DNA of 64,000 bases from the NCBI GenBank assembly GCA_964452915.1, contig CAYVNW010000003.1, positions 1 through 64,000 on the forward strand. The letters run 5' to 3'. A program made the translations under genes and the position numbers. The notes beneath the pieces were generated by a model. It was not told the origin of the DNA, did no database searches, and was given only the letters and a program-made list of their open reading frames with translations. This stretch comes from Colivivens sp964452915. GTDB lineage: Bacteria > Bacteroidota > Bacteroidia > Bacteroidales > Bacteroidaceae. This document shows, piece after piece, positions 45,982 through 55,060 of this stretch (position 1 is its first letter; every line of letters starts with the position of its first letter).

Positions 45982-47967
45982 TCAAGGATTTGTGTCAATC
46001 CCCATATTGACTCTGACTTTAATTTCAAGTGCCTGATAGTTTAGGCTTACCGTATATTTGAAATAAACGGTATGTTTGTCTCCGCTTTGGCAGACATCGT
46101 TCTTACAGCCGTAATTCCAACTGTACACGTCACTTGTGCTTGTGTTGGAAGGCTCAATGAACACGTGACTTTCATCGCCCCAACTGCAAACATCACCATC
46201 TTCATCGAACCATGCGCCCCAAGTTCCGTTAGCCGTACTCCAACCTTCTTCGCCATCAGAGTCTAAGGAGATCAGTGTCACCGATGCGCGTGAAATGTCG
46301 GATTCTGAAAGTCCCAACGCCTCACCCAGCATCGCAGGTGTTATTTCTATCTTATCGTCCTGGTTGTATCCAACTGACAGCTTGACTTTGACGTTCACAA
46401 CAACCTGGCCGTTTTCCACCTTTGTATCTATAACGCCATAAGTATCATCATCATCGTCATTACCGTCAGTTGACTTATAAGCATTTATTATCTTGGTTAA
46501 GTAACTTGTTCGATTCTGAAGCCAAGTCTTCATCTTAGAGATTTCCTCCGAAACAACAAATGTCTTACGTCTGCCCCAACCGCTTGACGAAGTGAGAGGC
46601 CAACGCTTGATGTCACGGCTATATGCACCTTTGTTCAACTCAGCTATATACTTCTCCATTTCCGCCCAATTGCGTGTAAAGATAGAATCTTTCACTGAGT
46701 TCCACAAATCTTTGTATGCCTGAGTATATTCACTCGACTTGAACATGTCAGTGAAAAAGCGTGGGGTATTTCCATATTGGCCGATCCGATTAGCAGGATC
46801 AGAACCAAGGATCAACTCTGTATAATCTCCAAAATAAGTATGTCCTGTGGTCATATCGCTCCAGTCGAAGTCGAAGCCTGCATCCCAGTCCCAGAAAGGG
46901 CCCATGAACCATTTGCCATCCACGTCCTTATACATGAAAACACTGCGTGGGGCGCAAAGCTCAACATTTTCGGAATACTCTTGAAGCATTGCCATTGTCA
47001 TGAACGACTTCATGTCCATCACTTGGTCCAAAGCCGCATAGTCATGATTCTTAATCGCTGTCTCAAGAGTTTTCAACAACGAACTGATTGAGTCCTTTTG
47101 AGCGGTAGTGACATTCTTAGGGTACTTCACGCACATTGGCATTGAATAGACCGGTGAGTAAAAACTTGCATCGGACTTAGTGTCACCACTTGGCCCGTCG
47201 TCATAGTCGATAGCAAGTAGCAAGCCACCATTGTCAGCTACGTTGACACGGCTCTTGCCTTGCTCTACTTGTTCTGTCAATTGATAAAGTCCTTTGTAGT
47301 CTCCATCAAGGAACAGCTCTACATAACGGGTGTGGTTGACATACGACATTCCCATCCAGCGTGCAGTCTCAAACATGAAAGTGTTCATAAGATCTGTCAC
47401 ATCACGATAGTTAGCAAGCAACACCCAATCCTTGTTTTTGGCAAGTCCGAGTATCTTGTGCTTACTGTCAAGTTTAATACGATACGGTTTCTTGTCATAC
47501 CACGACCAGGTTGAGTTTCCACGTCCACGAATACGACCTGGTCCAGAATAGCAGTTGTATCCATCTTTTCCATCAAGGGATATGTAGCAATTCACATATT
47601 CCTCTTTAGAATTAACGCCAACCGAACCATTGGTCGTTATGTTCAGTGTGTAAGCCTGATACTTGTTGTGTGTTTGTTCTTCCTCCGCAAGTTCGTCAGC
47701 GAAAGTAATGCTGTCGACTGATGATACGGAGAATGGTACAAAGCTTTCAGTGTCCGTTTCGTCCTCATCTATACGATGTGCGCGTACACGACTCCCGTCA
47801 GTAGAAAAATCGAAGTGAGAGAATTGATCAACGGAATAAGGGAAGCTCCATTCAAAGTTGTAGCCGGATTCAAAGTGCACGTTTACCTTATACCAATCCT
47901 GCGCACAAACAGGGAGGGCTATATATATAGTCCACATAAGTGTAAGATATTTGCTTCCAAGTCTCAT
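45982..47967 (-). CDS. CotH-family kinase-like secreted protein, head of the operon
   Basis: 661 residues from ATG 47967, with a signal peptide ending CAQ. The CotH domain (about 115-470) shows GRIRGRGNSTWSWYDKKPYR, the LLANYRDVTDLMNTFMF block, YVELFLDGDYKGLYQLTEQVE and FMGPFWDWDAGFDFDW, whose Asp residues match the metal-binding end of the kinase site. CotH proteins phosphorylate spore-coat proteins in Bacillus; in Bacteroidetes their substrate is unknown. The C-terminal 150 residues (WGAWFDEDGDVCSWGD) resemble DUF4859. The frame upstream to TTG 48021 falls in the -7 box and is not used. Confidence 0.88.
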   Translation of the reverse strand: MRLGSKYLTLMWTIYIALPVCAQDWYKVNVHFESGYNFEWSFPYSVDQFSHFDFSTDGSRVRAHRIDEDETDTESFVPFSVSSVDSITFADELAEEEQTHNKYQAYTLNITTNGSVGVNSKEEYVNCYISLDGKDGYNCYSGPGRIRGRGNSTWSWYDKKPYRIKLDSKHKILGLAKNKDWVLLANYRDVTDLMNTFMFETARWMGMSYVNHTRYVELFLDGDYKGLYQLTEQVEQGKSRVNVADNGGLLLAIDYDDGPSGDTKSDASFYSPVYSMPMCVKYPKNVTTAQKDSISSLLKTLETAIKNHDYAALDQVMDMKSFMTMAMLQEYSENVELCAPRSVFMYKDVDGKWFMGPFWDWDAGFDFDWSDMTTGHTYFGDYTELILGSDPANRIGQYGNTPRFFTDMFKSSEYTQAYKDLWNSVKDSIFTRNWAEMEKYIAELNKGAYSRDIKRWPLTSSSGWGRRKTFVVSEEISKMKTWLQNRTSYLTKIINAYKSTDGNDDDDDTYGVIDTKVENGQVVVNVKVKLSVGYNQDDKIEITPAMLGEALGLSESDISRASVTLISLDSDGEEGWSTANGTWGAWFDEDGDVCSWGDESHVFIEPSNTSTSDVYSWNYGCKNDVCQSGDKHTVYFKYTVSLNYQALEIKVRVNMGIDTNP

Positions 47968-48018
47968 TGTTTGTTCCTTGTCCAAGTTATTGGTACCTAT
48001 ACGTTTTATAAAACAATA

Positions 48019-48026
48019 CAAACATA
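48019..48026 (-). promoter_or_regulatory. -7 box of the CotH-fasciclin-SusC/D operon promoter
   Basis: TATGTTTG on the minus strand (48026-48019) fits TAnnTTTG and lies about 52 nt before ATG 47967. No good -33 TTTG is found at the right distance, so the promoter may depend on an activator. The rest of the 47968-48269 stretch holds an A/T-rich run and the rplQ terminator. Confidence 0.45.
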
Positions 48027-48211
48027 GCTATTTTTTTTTAATCGGTAATAACTTTTAACGAAAAAATAATCGAGACCTTTATTTTTTATTTCAAATCATC
48101 GATATTTACTAATGAGGACATTAACCTACAACAGAATGAGAGGTAAATTCTTTTCAGTATAGATTCGCAAAAAAATTTGCGGCATCATGACGTCTTATGC
48201 CGGCTGCATAC

Positions 48212-48246
48212 AAAAAGCAGTCGCAACACATAACGTCCGCGACTGC
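48212..48246 (-). terminator. Terminator after rplQ
   Basis: A perfect 8-bp stem (GCAGTCGC/GCGACTGC, arms 48217-48224 and 48239-48246) with a 14-nt loop, followed on the minus strand by TTTTTG. It ends the ribosomal cluster 24 nt after the rplQ stop. Confidence 0.8.
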
Positions 48247-48269
48247 CCATCAATATAGAAGCGAATTGT

Positions 48270-48827
48270 TTATTCTGCTGGTTTTTCCTCAGCTGCCGAA
48301 CCTTCTGCTTTTTGATCCTCTGTAGGAGTTTCAGCAACAGTCTCTGCTGGTTTTTCCTCAGTAGCGGTCTCGGTTGCCTCAGGACTTTCTTTAGCTGGAG
48401 TATCAGCTGTCTTTGACTTCCTTGAGCGGCGTGTGCGTGTAGTTTTCTTCTCTACCTTTGACATATTCTCATCGAAGTCAACCAACTCAATGAATGCCAT
48501 ATCAGCCGAATCCTCATCACGTTTGCCAAGTTTAATGATGCGCGTATATCCGCCAGCGCGGTTACCTATCTTAGTAGCCACCGGTCCGAAAAGTTCTGTG
48601 ATAGCATACTTATTTTGCAAGTAGCTGAAAACGACCCTACGCGAAGCGGTTGTGTCATCTTTGGCCTTAGTTATCAATGGCTCTACATATACACGAAGAG
48701 CTTTTGCCTTCTGGAGAGTCGTAGTAATTCTCTTGTGGAGGATTAGTGACGTTGCCATGTTGGATAACATAGCAGCCCTATGCGCACTCTTACGACTCAG
48801 ATGATTGAATTTTTTATTATGTCTCAT
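48270..48827 (-). CDS. rplQ: 50S ribosomal protein L17 with acidic C-terminal tail
   Basis: 185 residues. The conserved L17 core occupies the first 120 or so (MRHNKKFNHLSRKSAHRAAM, ITTTLQKAKALR, GYTRIIKLGKRDEDSA). A low-complexity tail of about 60 residues rich in Glu, Ala, Thr and Pro follows, with EEKPAE repeated at the DNA level by a 19-bp direct repeat (48274-48292, 48343-48361). Long tails are common on Bacteroidales L17. It follows rpoA by 6 nt and is the last gene of the cluster. Confidence 0.96.
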   Translation of the reverse strand: MRHNKKFNHLSRKSAHRAAMLSNMATSLILHKRITTTLQKAKALRVYVEPLITKAKDDTTASRRVVFSYLQNKYAITELFGPVATKIGNRAGGYTRIIKLGKRDEDSADMAFIELVDFDENMSKVEKKTTRTRRSRKSKTADTPAKESPEATETATEEKPAETVAETPTEDQKAEGSAAEEKPAE

Positions 48828-48833
48828 CGTTGA

Positions 48834-49826
48834 TTAATCTTTATCCAATTTATACTTAGAAGTGTCTGTTCCGAATGACAAACCATATTGTTCGAGCAAG
48901 TCATCGAGTTCGGTAAGCGATTTCTTACCAAAGTTGCGGAACTTTAGCAAATCATTCTTTTGGTATTTTACCAAATCACCCAATGTCTCTACCTTAGCAG
49001 CTTTCAAACAATTGAGAGCACGTACAGACAGATTCATATCAGTGAGTTTAGTCTTCAGCAACTGGCGCATACGCAACACTTCCTCATCAAACTCCTCGTT
49101 ACCTTCTGTATCATTGTTGTCCAAAGTGATTTTCTCATCAGAGAACAGCATGAAATGATAAATGAGGATCTTTGCAGCCTCTTTCAAGGCCTCTTTAGGG
49201 TGTATAGATCCATCGGTCGTGACTTCAAGAACCAACTTGTCATAGTCGGTTTTTTGCTGTACACGATATGGTTCTACGGTAAACTTCACATTGCGTATCG
49301 GAGTATATATTGAATCGATTGCAAGTTCGTTGACATCCTTGCAGAACTGCCGGTTCTCCTCGGATGATACATATCCACGACCTTTGTTTATATTCAATTC
49401 AATATCCATAGTTGCCTGAGAATCTAAATGACAAATTACCAAATCAGGATTTAACACTTCAAATCCATTAAGATGTTTGCTTATGTCCCCAGCTTTAAAC
49501 TCAGTGGAATTTTCGATGGAGATGGAAGCCTTTTCAGTGTCCATGCCATCGATCAATTGCTTAAATCTCACTTGTTTGAGATTCAAGATAATGTTTGTCA
49601 CATCCTCTTTTACCCCAGGAATGGTTGAAAACTCATGTTCAACGCCTGCAATACGTATGGTATTGATTGCATAACCCTCCAATGAAGAGAGAAGGATACG
49701 ACGAAGAGAATTACCGATGGTAATCCCGAAGCCTGACTCCAAAGGACGGAATTCGAATTTTCCGAACTTGTCGTCTGCTTCCAACATTATTACTTTTTCT
49801 GGTTTTTGAAATGCTAATACCGCCAT
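48834..49826 (-). CDS. rpoA: RNA polymerase alpha subunit
   Basis: 330 residues. The N-terminal assembly domain (FEFRPLESGFGITIGNSLRR, LLSSLEGYAI) and the C-terminal DNA- and activator-contacting domain (LSVRALNCLKAAKVETLGDL, RNFGKKSLTELDDLL) are both complete. It lies between rpsD (18 nt upstream) and rplQ, the standard order. Confidence 0.98.
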   Translation of the reverse strand: MAVLAFQKPEKVIMLEADDKFGKFEFRPLESGFGITIGNSLRRILLSSLEGYAINTIRIAGVEHEFSTIPGVKEDVTNIILNLKQVRFKQLIDGMDTEKASISIENSTEFKAGDISKHLNGFEVLNPDLVICHLDSQATMDIELNINKGRGYVSSEENRQFCKDVNELAIDSIYTPIRNVKFTVEPYRVQQKTDYDKLVLEVTTDGSIHPKEALKEAAKILIYHFMLFSDEKITLDNNDTEGNEEFDEEVLRMRQLLKTKLTDMNLSVRALNCLKAAKVETLGDLVKYQKNDLLKFRNFGKKSLTELDDLLEQYGLSFGTDTSKYKLDKD

Positions 49827-49844
49827 TGTTAATTTCGTTATTTA

Positions 49845-50450
49845 TTATTTAGAGTACAACTCGACTATCATCTGCTCTTTTATATTCTCTGGAATATCTG
49901 CACGTTCAGGCAAATGCAAGAGTTTGCCACCCTTAGCTTCCTCGTTCCATTCAATCCAAGGATACTTGCTATGATTGAAACCAGCCAAAGACGCTGCGAT
50001 AACTTCAAGAGATTTTGATTTTTCACGAACAGCGACCAACTGACCTGGCTTTACCGCATATGACGGAATATTAACCACGTTGCCATCAACAGTAATGTGT
50101 TTGTGGCTAACAAGCTGGCGGGCAGCCGCACGTGTAGGAGCTATACCTAAACGATAGACAACATTATCAAGGCGTGCTTCAAGACTCTGAAGGAGAACCT
50201 CACCGGTTACTCCGTTAGAAGAAGCAGCTTTCTCAAACAGATTACGGAACTGACGCTCCAGAAGTCCGTATGTGTACTTGGCTTTTTGCTTCTCAGCAAG
50301 CATAAGTCCATACTCGGAAGACTTCTTACGGCGGTTATTTCCATGCTGACCTGCAGGATAGTTTCTCTTTGAAAGAACCTTGTCAGGTCCAAATATTGCC
50401 TCACCGAAACGACGAGAGATTCTTGATTTAGGGCCGATATATCTTGCCAT
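49845..50450 (-). CDS. rpsD: 30S ribosomal protein S4
   Basis: 201 residues from ATG 50450 (MARYIGPKSRISRRFGE); a longer frame to 50471 enters the leader. An S4 RNA-binding domain covers LEARLDNVVYRLGIAPTRAA, followed by RQLVSHKHITVDG. It has no zinc-type cysteines. The 99-nt gap to rpsK is the second longest in the visible cluster. Confidence 0.97.
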   Translation of the reverse strand: MARYIGPKSRISRRFGEAIFGPDKVLSKRNYPAGQHGNNRRKKSSEYGLMLAEKQKAKYTYGLLERQFRNLFEKAASSNGVTGEVLLQSLEARLDNVVYRLGIAPTRAAARQLVSHKHITVDGNVVNIPSYAVKPGQLVAVREKSKSLEVIAASLAGFNHSKYPWIEWNEEAKGGKLLHLPERADIPENIKEQMIVELYSK

Positions 50451-50549
50451 ATTAAATCTGATTTTACGCAAGGCTTCGTGTGCAGCCGCGGCAGCAGAAA
50501 GGAAAGATGCTACCTAATAAAATACACTGTTCCCTGCAATTGTATTTAC
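50451..50549 (-). promoter_or_regulatory. Structured rpsK-rpsD spacer, possible S4 autoregulatory leader
   Basis: Two stems lie in the spacer upstream of rpsD: AAATACA/TGTATTT (50547-50541 with 50526-50520) and GGTAGCA/TGCTGCC with one wobble (50514-50508 with 50496-50490). S4 autoregulates rpsD operons in other phyla; the role here is a guess from structure and position. Confidence 0.3.
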
Positions 50550-50939
50550 TTAAACTCTTCTTCTTTTTGGAGGACGACAACCATTATGTGGCAGAGGGGT
50601 AACATCTATGATTTCAGTTACTTCAATGCCTGCTCCATAACAACCACGAATAGCAGATTCACGGCCATTGCCAGGTCCCTTAACATAAGCGGTCACTTTT
50701 CTCAAACCAAGATCGTAAGCAACCTTTGCACAATCCTGCGCTGCCATCTGAGCAGCGTATGGTGTGTTTTTCTTTGAGCCTCTGAAGCCCATCTTGCCCG
50801 CAGAAGACCATGAAATGACCTGGCCTTCACTATTTGCCAAAGTAACGATGATATTATTGAACGATGAGTGGACATGCAGTTGTCCCTGTGCGCTGACCTT
50901 GACGTTTCTCTTCTTTGCAGTAGTTGATTTCTTTGCCAT
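50550..50939 (-). CDS. rpsK: 30S ribosomal protein S11
   Basis: 129 residues, full length. Typical platform-protein blocks: HVHSSFNNIIVTLANSEGQV, SSAGKMGFRGSKKNTPYAAQ and the C-terminal PLPHNGCRPPKRRRV. It follows rpsM by 9 nt. Confidence 0.98.
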   Translation of the reverse strand: MAKKSTTAKKRNVKVSAQGQLHVHSSFNNIIVTLANSEGQVISWSSAGKMGFRGSKKNTPYAAQMAAQDCAKVAYDLGLRKVTAYVKGPGNGRESAIRGCYGAGIEVTEIIDVTPLPHNGCRPPKRRRV

Positions 50940-50948
50940 GTCTGATTA

Positions 50949-51329
50949 TTATTTAGTAGCTTTCTTCTTATTTGCAACGGTCTTCTTCTTGCCCTTACGT
51001 GTACGAGCATTGTTCTTCGTACTTTGTCCGCGCACTGGCAGTCCCAAACGGTGACGGATGCCACGGTAGCAACCAATATCCATCAACCGCTTAATATTAA
51101 GTTGGATTTCAGAACGGAGGTCACCCTCGACCTTATATTCTGCACCAATAATCTCACGGATTTTGGAAGCTTGATCGTCACTCCAATCCTTTACTTTCAA
51201 GTCTTTGTCAACTCCAGCCTTTTCCAATATTTTAGCCGAGCTGCTGCGTCCTATACCAAAGATATATGTTAACGCAATTTCGCCTCTCTTGTTTTGTGGG
51301 AGGTCTACACCAACAATTCTTATTGCCAT
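50949..51329 (-). CDS. rpsM: 30S ribosomal protein S13
   Basis: 126 residues. MAIRIVGVDLPQNKRGEIAL at the N terminus, the helix-hairpin-helix GRSSSAKILEKAGVDKD and a basic C-terminal tail (RGQSTKNNARTRKGKKK) that contacts tRNA and 16S rRNA. It lies between rpmJ and rpsK. Confidence 0.98.
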   Translation of the reverse strand: MAIRIVGVDLPQNKRGEIALTYIFGIGRSSSAKILEKAGVDKDLKVKDWSDDQASKIREIIGAEYKVEGDLRSEIQLNIKRLMDIGCYRGIRHRLGLPVRGQSTKNNARTRKGKKKTVANKKKATK

Positions 51330-51363
51330 ATCTTAAATTATTTTACTATCTACTTGGCTTGAA

Positions 51364-51480
51364 TTATCCCTGACGCATCTTATACTTAGGGTTCTTCTTA
51401 TTTATAACAAATAGACGTCCCTTACGTCTGACTATGACGCAATCAGGAGTACGTTTTTTCAAAGATGCTTTTGTTTTCAT
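51364..51480 (-). CDS. rpmJ: 50S ribosomal protein L36
   Basis: A 38-residue frame from ATG 51480 to TAA 51364, starting MKTKASLKKRTPDCVIV and ending NKKNPKYKMRQG. This is the zinc-independent (C-minus) form: only one of the usual Cys/His ligands remains. It lies between infA (9 nt) and rpsM (34 nt), the expected place. Confidence 0.95.
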   Translation of the reverse strand: MKTKASLKKRTPDCVIVRRKGRLFVINKKNPKYKMRQG

Positions 51481-51489
51481 ATCTGTTGA

Positions 51490-51708
51490 TTATTTATATC
51501 TAAAAACTATTCTACCTTTTGAAAGATCATAAGGAGACATTTCAACCCGTATTTTGTCACCCGGCAAAATCTTGATGTAATGCATCCGCATCTTACCAGA
51601 TATATGGGCTATTATCTCATGACCATTCTCCAACTCAACCCGGAACATTGCATTCGACAACGCCTCAACAATGGTTCCGTCTTGCTCTATCGCTGACTGT
51701 TTAGCCAT
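51490..51708 (-). CDS. infA: Translation initiation factor IF-1
   Basis: 72 residues, an S1-type OB fold: AIEQDGTIVEALSNAMFRVE, HISGKMRMHYIKILPGDKIR, SPYDLSKGRIVFRYK. Its start overlaps the map stop by 8 nt, so translation is coupled. Confidence 0.97.
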   Translation of the reverse strand: MAKQSAIEQDGTIVEALSNAMFRVELENGHEIIAHISGKMRMHYIKILPGDKIRVEMSPYDLSKGRIVFRYK

Positions 51709-52504
51709 TCCTTTTATTTTGAATTATTTTTTCTACTTCCTCAAACGACGATAAAATATCTGCCTTGCCTTTACGCACACATATTGTATGCTCGTAATGT
51801 GCCGTAACTTTTCTGTCGCGTGTAATGATTGTCCATTTGTCAGGCATCATATAAATGTCCTTGATCCCCATGGTTATCATTGGCTCGATTGCTATACATA
51901 GTCCGTTTTTCAACAATATGCCGTTTCCTCGTCTGCCGTAATTTGGCACTTTCGGATCCTCATGCATCTCGCGTCCGATTCCATGACCGACAAATTCCCT
52001 TACCACACCATAGCCATGACTTTCACAATGCGTTTGTACAGCATCTGATATATCACCAAGACGATGACCAACCACGGCCTGTTCGATACCCTTATACAGT
52101 GCTTCTTTTGTGGTACGTAGCAAATCCGATACTTCACGTGACACGTTGCCAACAGCAAATGTATAACAAGAATCGCCACAATAACCATTGAGTTTCGTAC
52201 CGCAATCAACCGAAACGATATCCCCTTCTTTTAAAGGTTCATCATTAGGTATGCCATGTACTACCTGCTCATTGACCGACGTACAAATGCTGGCGGGAAA
52301 AGGGCCGCCAAAAGGATTTGGGAATCCCTTGAATGTCGGTATTGCACCATTATCTCTTATGAACGTATCAGCCAAAGTGTCCAATTGACGGGTTGTCACA
52401 CCTGGTCGTATAATTTTGGCAATTTCTGCGAGAGTACGCCCCACCAAAAGGTTTGCCTCTCGCAGAAGCTCTACTTCTTCGTCCGTTTTCAGATAAATCA
52501 TCAC
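51701..52504 (-). CDS. map: Methionine aminopeptidase type I
   Basis: 267 residues (start ATG 52504 or 52501). It removes the N-terminal Met from new proteins. Metal ligands are in VSVDCGTKLNGYCGD, the EFVGHGIGREMHEDP His segment, IEPMI and the final TAHYEHTICV. It lies between secY and infA, as in many genomes. Confidence 0.97.
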   Translation of the reverse strand: MMIYLKTDEEVELLREANLLVGRTLAEIAKIIRPGVTTRQLDTLADTFIRDNGAIPTFKGFPNPFGGPFPASICTSVNEQVVHGIPNDEPLKEGDIVSVDCGTKLNGYCGDSCYTFAVGNVSREVSDLLRTTKEALYKGIEQAVVGHRLGDISDAVQTHCESHGYGVVREFVGHGIGREMHEDPKVPNYGRRGNGILLKNGLCIAIEPMITMGIKDIYMMPDKWTIITRDRKVTAHYEHTICVRKGKADILSSFEEVEKIIQNKRNG

Positions 52505-52525
52505 CTGTGCCTTTAAGTCAATTCT

Positions 52526-53875
52526 CTAATGAGAGCCACGGATACGTCCTGAGTCGAGTAAGCCATCATAATGTCTCATCAAGAGGTGACTTTCAATATG
52601 CTGGAGAGTGTCCAGTACCACACCAACGAGAATCAACAATGATGTACCTCCAAAGAACTGCGCGAACTCACGCTGAACATTAAAGAGGCTCGAGAATGCA
52701 GGCATGACCGCAATCAGAGCAAGGAACAGAGAACCAGGTAAAGTTATACGTGACATTATCTTATCAAGATATTCTGCTGTATTTTTTCCTGGTTTGACTC
52801 CTGGTATAAAGCCATTGTTACGCTTCATATCCTCAGCCATCTGAGTAGGATTGATAGTGATAGCAGTGTACAAATATGTGAAGATAATGATAAGGGCAGC
52901 AAAGATAACGTTGTATAAAATACTCGTGTTGTCCATTAACTGCATCATTGTCCCACTTTGGTTTGCACCCATATATCCGGCAACCGTTGCAGGGATGAAC
53001 ATGATTGCTTGTGCGAAGATGATTGGCATTACATTGGCAGCATATGGCTTTAAAGGAATATACTGACGGGCGCCACCATATTGGCGGTTGCCAACGACGC
53101 GTTTAGCATATTGTACCGGTACACGTCGGACACCTTGAACAAGAAGTATCGCTGCAGCCGTAACAGCAAGTAAGACTACAATCTCCAAAAGGAAACCGAC
53201 AAGACCACCTTGTGTTGTAAACCGAGCAATGAACTCTTGCACCAATGCATTAGGGAACCGTGCGATAATACCAATCATAATGATAATGGATACACCCTGT
53301 CCGATTCCTTTATCAGTGATTCTTTCACCGAGCCATAATATAAACATACTGCCTGCCGCAAGTATGATTGTGGATGTAATGTAAAACATCGCCCAATCAA
53401 GACTCTGGTAGATTGCAGCACCTTGAGTGGTGATATTCAAGTTCACCAAATACATTGGGCCTTGGAAAAGCAGAATCAAGACAGTCAAATAACGTGTGTA
53501 CTGATTCATCTTTCTTCTGCCGCTTTCACCCTCACGTTGCATCTTCTGGAAATATGGGACAGCAATACCCAGCAACTGCATAACAATTGATGCCGAGATG
53601 TAAGGCATAATTCCAAGAGCGAAGATGGATGCCTTGGAAAATGCACCACCCGAGAACATATCAAGCAAAGACATCAAACCACCCTCGGTCTGCTCCGACA
53701 GTTTCTGAAGTGCGTCAGTATTAATGCCCGGAAGCACAATAAACGACCCAAATCTGTAAACCGCGATAAACCCGATTGTAATCAAGATACGAGTACGCAA
53801 ATCCTCGATCTTGCAGATGTTCGATATAGTCTTTACGAACTTGATATTCTTAAGTTTATCTATTGCCTTTCCCAT
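52526..53875 (-). CDS. secY: Protein translocase subunit SecY
   Basis: 449 residues with about ten transmembrane helices. The SecY signatures are present: the plug region after GSFIVLPGINTDAL, GIMPYISASIVMQLL and the NPTQMAEDMKRNNGFIPGVKPG loop. It follows rplO by 4 nt. Confidence 0.98.
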   Translation of the reverse strand: MGKAIDKLKNIKFVKTISNICKIEDLRTRILITIGFIAVYRFGSFIVLPGINTDALQKLSEQTEGGLMSLLDMFSGGAFSKASIFALGIMPYISASIVMQLLGIAVPYFQKMQREGESGRRKMNQYTRYLTVLILLFQGPMYLVNLNITTQGAAIYQSLDWAMFYITSTIILAAGSMFILWLGERITDKGIGQGVSIIIMIGIIARFPNALVQEFIARFTTQGGLVGFLLEIVVLLAVTAAAILLVQGVRRVPVQYAKRVVGNRQYGGARQYIPLKPYAANVMPIIFAQAIMFIPATVAGYMGANQSGTMMQLMDNTSILYNVIFAALIIIFTYLYTAITINPTQMAEDMKRNNGFIPGVKPGKNTAEYLDKIMSRITLPGSLFLALIAVMPAFSSLFNVQREFAQFFGGTSLLILVGVVLDTLQHIESHLLMRHYDGLLDSGRIRGSH

Positions 53876-53879
53876 TTGT

Positions 53880-54326
53880 TTAGAGTTTTACGACATTGCC
53901 ACCTTTTTCAACTATAGCTGCTTCTGCCTGCTTTGAGAATGCATGAGCTTCGACACTCAACTTCGATGTCAATTCACCTTTTGCAAGGATTTTCACCTTA
54001 TGCTTTGAGTTAATAAATCCCGCAGCGATGAGTTCGGCAATGCCAATCTTTTCAAGATTCTTGTCATCAGCCAACTTTTGAAGTGTCGAAAGATTTATAG
54101 CCTTATATTCTACTCTGTTGATATTCTTGAAGCCAAATTTCGGCACACGACGTTGCAGAGGCATTTGTCCTCCTTCGAAACCGATCTTCTTCTTGTAACC
54201 AGAACGGGCCTTCGCACCTTTGTGACCACGAGTAGAGGTACGTCCTTTTCCTGAGCCTACCCCACGACCGACACGCTTGCTATTATGTGTTGAGCCTATA
54301 GCTGGTTTTAAATTATGTAATTCCAT
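53880..54326 (-). CDS. rplO: 50S ribosomal protein L15
   Basis: 148 residues. Gly-rich basic N terminus (VGRGVGSGKGRTSTRGHKGA), then the folded domain (FEGGQMPLQRRVPKFGFKN) and KVKILAKGELTSKLSVEAHA. It lies 27 nt after rpmD. Confidence 0.98.
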   Translation of the reverse strand: MELHNLKPAIGSTHNSKRVGRGVGSGKGRTSTRGHKGAKARSGYKKKIGFEGGQMPLQRRVPKFGFKNINRVEYKAINLSTLQKLADDKNLEKIGIAELIAAGFINSKHKVKILAKGELTSKLSVEAHAFSKQAEAAIVEKGGNVVKL

Positions 54327-54353
54327 TGTTTCAAAATTTTGAAATAAAAAACT

Positions 54354-54530
54354 TTAGTCTACAACCTCCACAAGGTGCCTTACCTTGTTGATCATTCCTC
54401 GTACAGAAGGTGTATCTTCATGCTCAACGACCTTGTTTATCTTAGTTAGCCTAAGACAATCCAATGTACGCTTTTGATCTATTGGGCGGTTGGCACGACT
54501 TTTAATCTGCTTAATCTTTATTGTTGCCAT
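54354..54530 (-). CDS. rpmD: 50S ribosomal protein L30
   Basis: A 58-residue frame from ATG 54530 to TAA 54354: MATIKIKQIKSRANRPIDQK, then TLDCLRLTKINKVVEHEDTP and a C terminus VRHLVEVVD. The blocks and the rpsE-rpmD-rplO position match L30. Short, so easily missed by gene finders. Confidence 0.95.
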   Translation of the reverse strand: MATIKIKQIKSRANRPIDQKRTLDCLRLTKINKVVEHEDTPSVRGMINKVRHLVEVVD

Positions 54531-54542
54531 GACATACCTCCT

Positions 54543-55052
54543 TTATCCTCTAAATACTTTTGTTACACTGACTCCACGATCGGCGGCGACCATCTTCGGG
54601 TCTCTCAAGTTTGTGAGAGCCGTAATTGTTGCCTTTACGAGGTTGTGCGGGTTCGAAGATCCTTTTGACTTAGCGAGAACGTCACTGATACCGACGCTTT
54701 CAAGAACTGCACGCATTGCGCCCCCAGCTACAACTCCCGTACCTTCTGATGCCGGCATAATCAAAACACGCGCGCCACCAAACTTGGCAAATACCTCATG
54801 TGGAATTGTGCCGTTGAGGATTGGAACCTTAACCAAATTCTTTTTTGCAGCCTCTACGCCTTTAGCGATCGCAGCCGTAACCTCACCTGCCTTACCAAGA
54901 CCGCATCCAATTACACCATTCTCGTTACCAACGACCACAATGGCAGCGAACGTAAAAGTTCTACCTCCTTTGGTTACCTTAGTAACACGATTAATAGCTA
55001 CCAACCGATCCTTAAGTTCGATGTCGTTTCCTATTTTTACTCTATTAACCAT
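54543..55052 (-). CDS. rpsE: 30S ribosomal protein S5
   Basis: 169 residues. RNA-binding N-terminal domain (LKDRLVAINRVTKVTKGGRT) and C-terminal domain (GGARVLIMPASEGTGVVAGG, VLAKSKGSSNPHNLVKAT). It lies 8 nt after rplR. Confidence 0.98.
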   Translation of the reverse strand: MVNRVKIGNDIELKDRLVAINRVTKVTKGGRTFTFAAIVVVGNENGVIGCGLGKAGEVTAAIAKGVEAAKKNLVKVPILNGTIPHEVFAKFGGARVLIMPASEGTGVVAGGAMRAVLESVGISDVLAKSKGSSNPHNLVKATITALTNLRDPKMVAADRGVSVTKVFRG

Positions 55053-55060
55053 AATTCCAA

